NCBI GenBank assembly: GCA_902826155.1
Contig: CADEDU010000049.1
Coordinates: forward strand, 1-45,526
Direction of reading: 5' to 3'
Origin: an uncultured beta proteobacterium
GTDB taxonomy: Bacteria > Pseudomonadota > Gammaproteobacteria > Burkholderiales > SG8-39
DNA length: 45,526 nucleotides
Both the position numbers and the translations under genes were made by a program. Within the stretch, counting starts at the first letter, position 1. Every line of letters starts with the position of its first letter. Under the pieces are notes generated by a model. The model worked only from the letters and a program-made list of their open reading frames with translations. It searched no databases and was not told the origin of the DNA. This document shows, piece by piece, positions 41,228 through 45,526 of the stretch.

Positions 41228-41927
41228 GATCAGCGATCTGCACGCACGCTATGGCGGCATCACGGCGCTCGATGGCGTCGCGGTTCGGATCGAGCGGGGT
41301 GAGATCGTGGCGTTGCTCGGCGCCAACGGGGCCGGCAAATCGACCATGCTCGGCTGCATCACCTCGAGCGTGCCTTGCATCACCGCGGGCTCGATCCGCT
41401 TCGAAGGCGTCGAACTGCGCAGTCAACCCACCGAGCGCATCATCGAAGCCGGCATTGTGCTGGTGCCCGAAGGGCGGCAGCTCTTCGCCGAACTGACCGT
41501 GGAAGAAAACCTTGCCATGGGCGCCTACTTGCGTCGCGGGGCGCGCCTGGACGATGATCTGGCGGCGGTATTCGCGCTGTTTCCGCGATTGCAGGAGCGA
41601 CGCCGGCAACTCGCCGCCACGTTGTCCGGAGGCGAGCAGCAGATGGTGGCACTCGGACGCGCGCTGATGGCAAAGCCCAAGCTCATGCTGCTCGATGAGC
41701 CGTCGCTTGGACTGTCGCCGGTGCTGGTTCGCGAGATCTTTCGCTTGATCGCCGAGATCAATCGTGGCGGCGTTACGATCCTGCTCGTGGAACAGAACGC
41801 GCGCCAGGCGCTGCGGGTGGCGCATCGCGCCTACGTGCTCGAGAAAGGTCGGGTCACGATATCCGGCGAAGCGCAGCAGCTTGCCCGCGATCCGCATGTC
41901 GTCTCCGCGTATCTCGGAACAGCGTGA
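41220..41927 (+). CDS. livF: Branched-chain amino-acid-type ABC ATPase LivF
   Basis: A 235-residue ATPase. Walker A is GANGAGKS (near 37-44), then the signature LSGGEQQMVALGRALM and Walker B LMLLDEPSLGLSPVL, the LivF-specific SLGLSP. The H-loop region is VEQNARQAL. Start TTG 41220 was chosen because AGGAGGAAG lies four bases before it and the protein then begins MLEISDLHARYGG as in relatives. GTG 41205 would swallow that ribosome site. It dimerises with LivG. The end is 41 bases before the likely start of the binding protein. Confidence 0.92.
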   Translation: MLEISDLHARYGGITALDGVAVRIERGEIVALLGANGAGKSTMLGCITSSVPCITAGSIRFEGVELRSQPTERIIEAGIVLVPEGRQLFAELTVEENLAMGAYLRRGARLDDDLAAVFALFPRLQERRRQLAATLSGGEQQMVALGRALMAKPKLMLLDEPSLGLSPVLVREIFRLIAEINRGGVTILLVEQNARQALRVAHRAYVLEKGRVTISGEAQQLARDPHVVSAYLGTA

Positions 41928-41968
41928 GTCACTCAGTTCGTTTGCATGGTCTCAAGGGAGATTCGATC

Positions 41969-43135
41969 GTGAAAGCCAGCTTCAGACGCATCGTGACCGG
42001 ATGTTGTGCCGCCGTACTAATGCTGCCGATCGGGGCCGTTGGCGCCGAACCCGGCATCACCAAAGACAAGATAGTTCTCGGTGCGTTCCTGCCGCTGCAG
42101 AGCGGCCTGGCGGCCGGAGCCACGCAGATGAAGGAAGGGACCGACGCCTACTTCCGCCACATCAACGAGCACGGCGGCGTGCACGGTCGCAAGATCGAGT
42201 GGTTGGCCGAGAATGATTCTTACAATCCCCAGCAAGCGGCCGCTGTGGTGAAGAAACTCGTCGACCGCGACAACGTATTCGCGATCGTGTCGACTCTGGG
42301 CACCGTGACGGCGCTGGCGGTTCTGCCGTTTCTCAACCAGCGCGGCGTGCCGGCGATCAATCTTGCGGGCGGCCACGAGTTCCTGAACAAGCCGAAGGAC
42401 AAGAACGTCTTCGGCATCCTGCCCATGTCGTTCGAGATCGGCGAGTCGATGGCCGAGTATGCGGCGAAGAAGCTTGGCGCGAAGACCGTGGCGATCTTTT
42501 TTCAGAACGATCAGTTCGGCAAGGATCAACGTGACGGCGCGCTCGAACAACTGAAGAAGATGGGCATGACTCCGGTGGCCGAGGCGAGCTACGTACCGAG
42601 CGATGTCGACATCAGTGCGCAGGCGGTGGCGATCAAGGACAAGAACCCCGATGCAGTGATCCTGGCCGTGATTCCCAAGCACGGCGCGCTATTCATGAAG
42701 GAAGCGCAGCGCCTTGGTTGGAAACCGAAAGTCGTCGGTCACAACACGATGGCCGATCCCACCGTGCTCGAACTGGCGGGCGATGCGCTCGAGGGCGTGC
42801 ACGTGAATCTGATCACCGCCGCGGAGACGATGGACAAGGACGCAGTGAGGCAGGCCAATCAGATTCTCGCGAAGTACTACCCCAAGACGAAACCCGGCTA
42901 CTACCCGTATCTGGGCATGGCGGGCGGGATCATCTTCGTCGAGGCGGCCAAGCGTGTAGGCCCCGATCTGACGCGCGTCAAGCTCATCGCGGCGATGGAG
43001 AACTTCGGTACATACAGCGCCGGCGTCGTGCCGCCGGTTTCCTGGAGCGCCAAGTATCACGGTGGACCTGGCGCGAAGAGCTTCGGCTATGCAGTGTGGA
43101 AGGGTGGAAAGCTCGAAGTCCTGCAGGGATGGTGA
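41969..43135 (+). CDS. Branched-chain amino-acid-type ABC substrate-binding protein
   Basis: A 388-residue periplasmic binding protein of the type I (LivJ/Peripla_BP_6) fold. Signal peptide residues 1-25 (IVTGCCAAVLMLPIGAVGAE). Mature part: PGITKDKIVLGAFLPLQSG, GTDAYFRHINEHGGVHGRKI, ENDSYNPQQAAAVVKKLVD, IFFQNDQFGKDQRDGALEQL and SYVPSDVDISAQAVAIK. GTG 41969 was chosen because AAGGGAG precedes it and the signal begins there; the frame is open back to 41924. Such proteins near amidohydrolases often bind amides or aromatic acids and not leucine. It is the last gene of the liv operon and converges with PrpD 2. Confidence 0.92.
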   Translation: MKASFRRIVTGCCAAVLMLPIGAVGAEPGITKDKIVLGAFLPLQSGLAAGATQMKEGTDAYFRHINEHGGVHGRKIEWLAENDSYNPQQAAAVVKKLVDRDNVFAIVSTLGTVTALAVLPFLNQRGVPAINLAGGHEFLNKPKDKNVFGILPMSFEIGESMAEYAAKKLGAKTVAIFFQNDQFGKDQRDGALEQLKKMGMTPVAEASYVPSDVDISAQAVAIKDKNPDAVILAVIPKHGALFMKEAQRLGWKPKVVGHNTMADPTVLELAGDALEGVHVNLITAAETMDKDAVRQANQILAKYYPKTKPGYYPYLGMAGGIIFVEAAKRVGPDLTRVKLIAAMENFGTYSAGVVPPVSWSAKYHGGPGAKSFGYAVWKGGKLEVLQGW

Positions 43136-43136
43136 G

Positions 43137-43151
43137 GCCCGCTGATCGGGC
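43137..43151. terminator. Short hairpin between liv operon and PrpD 2
   Basis: GCCCG, a five-base loop and CGGGC form a perfect stem just after the binding-protein stop and before the PrpD 2 stop on the other strand. This is the expected place for a shared terminator. The stem is short and lacks a T-run. Confidence 0.4.
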
Positions 43152-43159
43152 AACTCCTC

Positions 43160-44560
43160 TCACTTGCCCGCGCGAACGATCGCCTGCATCGTCTCGCCCC
43201 ACGTTCGATCGAGTGCCGCACGTTCACCGGCGATGATCGGCGCGAGGGCCTGAGGCGCGTTCGGGAAGTCATCGCGCGTGTTGTCGGCGAGTTTCGCGAG
43301 CAGCGCGTCGTGGTCGAATGGCTGGTCCGCGCCGCCGCGGGGGTTGTCGCACACCGCGCTCAATTCGTTGCCGTCGGCGAACTTCCAGGTCACGCGTGCG
43401 GGGCGATCGCGCGGTGGCGGACCGACATCGGCGTAGGGAGCGAGACGGACCCGCCGGCGCAGGGCAGCGATGCGCTCGTCGTGAAGCGTGTCGATCGTGA
43501 ACGCCGCGGCGCCGCCTGTGCCCAGATGGGTGGTCGCGGCAACCACGTGCGGCATGGAGAATTTTGCCGCGAGCACCGTGGACGGCTCGACCGTGGTGAG
43601 GGCCAGGCCACCGGGGCCTGCTTCGACGACGATTTCGGCAATGTCGGTCGGTTTACGTTCCCCGAGGCGAGTGCGTAACTCGAGCGTCGCCTCGACCGCG
43701 GCGTGCGCGTAATTGCAGCACGCGAACATCTTGTGATAGCCGTGCATCACCGACCAGTTCGAGCCAAGGCCCTTTGTCAGCGCCTGCGGCAAGAACTCGG
43801 AGCGAAAGTTGCCGACGAACACGTCGTAGGGCGTGTCCAGGCCGCCCGCGATGCCTGCTTGCGCCCAGTCGGCAGCGCGCATGCCGACCCAGGCGCCCGC
43901 CGCAGTCCAGCCGTTGCGAACAAGCGAACCTTCGACGGCCGTATCGAACGGACCGGCGAAGCTCATGCTCGCCGCGCCGGTCACCGCGTCTTGCACCGTC
44001 TGCGCGTCGTAGCCGCGCACCAGCGCTGCCGCGATCGCGCCACCGATCGTCGCGAACACGGCGTGCGGATGGACGTAGAAGGTTCGAAACGGATAGGCGA
44101 GCGCGACGCGCGTCGTCACTTCGTACGCGATGGCGAGCGCGCGTAGCAGTGCGTCGACAGTGATGGCGCGCGCCTCGGCTTCCGCCAGCAGCGCGGGAAT
44201 GGTGTAGGCACCGGCGTGGCATGCCGCGTTGCGGAAGCCTTCGTCGAGCTCACACCAGGTGATCGACATGCCGTTGGCGCTGGCGGCGCTATAGCGATCG
44301 ACGCGCGGCGCACCCGCGGCCAAGACGGTAGCCTCCCTGGATGCGCTCGTCGTGCCTTGAAATCCCGCCTGGGCGCGCGCCACCTGCGGCTCGCGACTGC
44401 CGATCACCATCGCGCCGATGTCGTCGGCGAGAATCGTGGCCGCACGCCGGCGTACCAACTCGGGTAACGGCTGATCGCGCGAGATTGCAGCCCAGCGCAT
44501 CAGTTCGCGCAAATCGTTCGCAGCCTGCGCCCGCGCGGGCGAAGCCTTGGCGGTATTCAT
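43160..44560 (-). CDS. MmgE/PrpD-family protein (2)
   Basis: A 466-residue homologue of PrpD 1, with matching segments in the same order: LADDIGAMVIGSREPQ, WCELDEGFRNAACHAG, AAGAWVGMRAADWAQAGIAG, HGYHKMFACCNYAHAAVEA and KFSMPHVVAATTHLG. ATG 44560 was chosen because GGAGG lies upstream; the frame is open to 44734 but that part crosses the promoter region and the start of the divergent ATPase gene. Reactions known for the family are methylcitrate dehydration and aconitate decarboxylation. It lies between the liv importer and a NitT/TauT-type ATPase, so its substrate may come in through either. Confidence 0.92.
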   Translation of the reverse strand: MNTAKASPARAQAANDLRELMRWAAISRDQPLPELVRRRAATILADDIGAMVIGSREPQVARAQAGFQGTTSASREATVLAAGAPRVDRYSAASANGMSITWCELDEGFRNAACHAGAYTIPALLAEAEARAITVDALLRALAIAYEVTTRVALAYPFRTFYVHPHAVFATIGGAIAAALVRGYDAQTVQDAVTGAASMSFAGPFDTAVEGSLVRNGWTAAGAWVGMRAADWAQAGIAGGLDTPYDVFVGNFRSEFLPQALTKGLGSNWSVMHGYHKMFACCNYAHAAVEATLELRTRLGERKPTDIAEIVVEAGPGGLALTTVEPSTVLAAKFSMPHVVAATTHLGTGGAAAFTIDTLHDERIAALRRRVRLAPYADVGPPPRDRPARVTWKFADGNELSAVCDNPRGGADQPFDHDALLAKLADNTRDDFPNAPQALAPIIAGERAALDRTWGETMQAIVRAGK

Positions 44561-44721
44561 CGGTGGCCTCCGGTATGCATGGGTCAGCTGCACGATACAA
44601 CGGCGGCGATAGGTTGCGGGACTTCGGGCCAAACCCCGCTGGCAGTTCTCGCGAGAGGCAACATGGGTGCAAGCCTGAGTTCGTGTAGATTCCCGCGGCT
44701 CCTGCAACGACAACGACCGAC
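44561..44721. promoter_or_regulatory. Divergent region between PrpD 2 and ABC ATPase 2
   Basis: This 161-base gap separates two divergent genes. It contains the ten-base palindrome TCTCGCGAGA at 44647-44656 near its middle, a possible operator. No clear sigma-70 boxes are visible. Confidence 0.3.
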
Positions 44722-45525
44722 ATGCCTGCAGCACCCGCGCCCCGCGCCGACATCGCCGATATCGAAGTTCGTGCTGCGGGCAAGACCTTCGAGTCGGAAC
44801 GCGGCGACGTCCAGGCCCTGGTCGACATCGATCTCTCGATTCGTCGCGGAGAATTCGTCAGCATCGTCGGGCCCAGCGGCTGCGGCAAGAGCACGCTGCT
44901 CAAGTGCATCGCCGGCCTGGAGCGACTCAGCAGCGGATCGCTCGAGGTGCGCGGCAAGGCGGTGAGCGAATCGCCCGACGACATGGGCATCGTGTTCCAG
45001 CGCGACCTGCTGGTCGATTGGCGCACCATCCTCGACAACGTGTTGCTCGTCTCGGAGTTTCGGCGCTACGACCGCGCCAAGGCACGCAAGCGCGCGGTCG
45101 AGCTGCTCGAGTTGTTCGGTCTTGCCGACTATGCCACTCGCTATCCGTGGGAACTTTCCGGCGGCATGCGCCAGCGCGCATCGATCTGCCGTGCCCTCGT
45201 CGACGATCCGGCCATGCTCCTCATGGACGAACCGTTCGGCGCACTCGATGCGATGACGCGCGACCAGCTCAACATCGAGCTGCAGCGCATGTGGCTCGCC
45301 ACCGGCAAGACGGTGCTGTTCATCACCCACGGCATTGCCGAGGCGGTGTTCCTGTCGGACCGGGTGGCGGTGATGTCGCGCAATCCGGGCCGCATCATCG
45401 AGATCATCGACGTCGATCTGCCGCGGCCGCGCGCGCTGTCGGTGCGCGAGACGCCGGCGTTCACGCGCTACACCGCGCATCTGCGCGACGTGTTCCTGTC
45501 GTTGGGCATCCTCAAGGACGAGTAA
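44722..45525 (+). CDS. NitT/TauT-type ABC ATPase (2)
   Basis: A 267-residue ATPase that ends one base before the window does. Walker A is GPSGCGKS, followed by FQRDLLVDWRTILDN (Q-loop), signature LSGGMRQRASICRAL and Walker B AMLLMDEPFGALDAMTR. The H-loop is ITHGIAEAV, with the PGRI segment near the end, as in SsuB/TauB. The ribosome site before ATG 44722 is weak. It is clearly paralogous to the ATPase at 16861-17652. The permease and receptor are expected to the right of the window. It diverges from PrpD 2. Confidence 0.93.
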   Translation: MPAAPAPRADIADIEVRAAGKTFESERGDVQALVDIDLSIRRGEFVSIVGPSGCGKSTLLKCIAGLERLSSGSLEVRGKAVSESPDDMGIVFQRDLLVDWRTILDNVLLVSEFRRYDRAKARKRAVELLELFGLADYATRYPWELSGGMRQRASICRALVDDPAMLLMDEPFGALDAMTRDQLNIELQRMWLATGKTVLFITHGIAEAVFLSDRVAVMSRNPGRIIEIIDVDLPRPRALSVRETPAFTRYTAHLRDVFLSLGILKDE

Positions 45526-45526
45526 G

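Noticed and set aside
1..45526. CRISPR array, toxin-antitoxin pair, restriction or phage-defence genes
   Set aside because: No regularly spaced repeats, Cas-like proteins, nuclease motifs or small paired genes were seen; small open frames are shadows of larger genes.

Overview
The window looks like a chromosomal segment of a GC-rich betaproteobacterium, most likely Burkholderiales (inference). The reasons are a tRNA-Cys with the GCA anticodon at the left edge, high GC with third-position bias, and eight intact Bug-family (tripartite tricarboxylate transporter, TTT) periplasmic receptors plus a fragment of a ninth. Bug expansion is typical of the Alcaligenaceae/Bordetella branch and its relatives. 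There is no replication, translation or cell-division gene apart from the tRNA. Almost everything is uptake plus catabolism, so this reads as an accessory nutrient-scavenging region.

Layout. 1-1053: tRNA-Cys end, then debris (Bug C-terminal fragment, frameshifted cupin) and an intact GFA/CENP-V zinc protein. 1125-5556 (+): Bug, M28 peptidase, Bug and Rieske ring-hydroxylating oxygenase. 5733-9827: Bug diverging from a LysR regulator, a much-deleted IS3-family transposase remnant, and a further Bug diverging from an Asp/Glu-racemase-like enzyme. 10016-14935 (+): a complete TRAP transporter (dctP-dctQ-dctM), a CoA-transferase tail, an SDR gene broken by one stop codon, and an alpha/beta hydrolase. 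22779-15044 (-): an eight-gene run of GlcG-like protein, Bug, CocE/NonD hydrolase, NitT/TauT-type binding protein, isochorismatase-fold hydrolase, ABC ATPase, permease and polysaccharide-deacetylase-like enzyme. 22964-23365 (+): a cupin diverging from that run. 27750-23411 (-): FAD fumarate-reductase-like oxidoreductase, Bug, racemase-like protein and Bug, diverging from an MmgE/PrpD protein at 27838-29229. 29375-35430 (+): an RND efflux operon (permease, adaptor, outer-membrane factor). 38409-35491 (-): amidohydrolase, Rieske ferredoxin and Bug, diverging from a full branched-chain amino-acid-type ABC importer livHMGF-J (38664-43135). 44560-43160 (-): a second MmgE/PrpD, diverging from a second NitT/TauT-type ATPase (44722-45525).

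How the genes fit together. Each enzyme cassette sits with its own solute receptor or importer: TTT receptor, TRAP, NitT/TauT ABC or Liv ABC. The enzymes are hydrolases/amidases, racemase/isomerase-fold proteins, PrpD-type dehydratases/isomerases, a flavin reductase or dehydrogenase, and Rieske oxygenases. This suits funnelling carboxylated, amidated or aromatic compounds into central metabolism. No TctA/TctB membrane component is present, so the Bug receptors must use a transporter encoded elsewhere or work as sensors. Five separate broken genes or gene fragments show that these cassettes are being gained and lost. I did not find a convincing wholly new defence or mobile system. The most interesting material is the set of unassigned catabolic cassettes, the RND pump lacking two proton-relay residues, the Cys-less racemase homologue and the amidohydrolase with a C-terminal extension.
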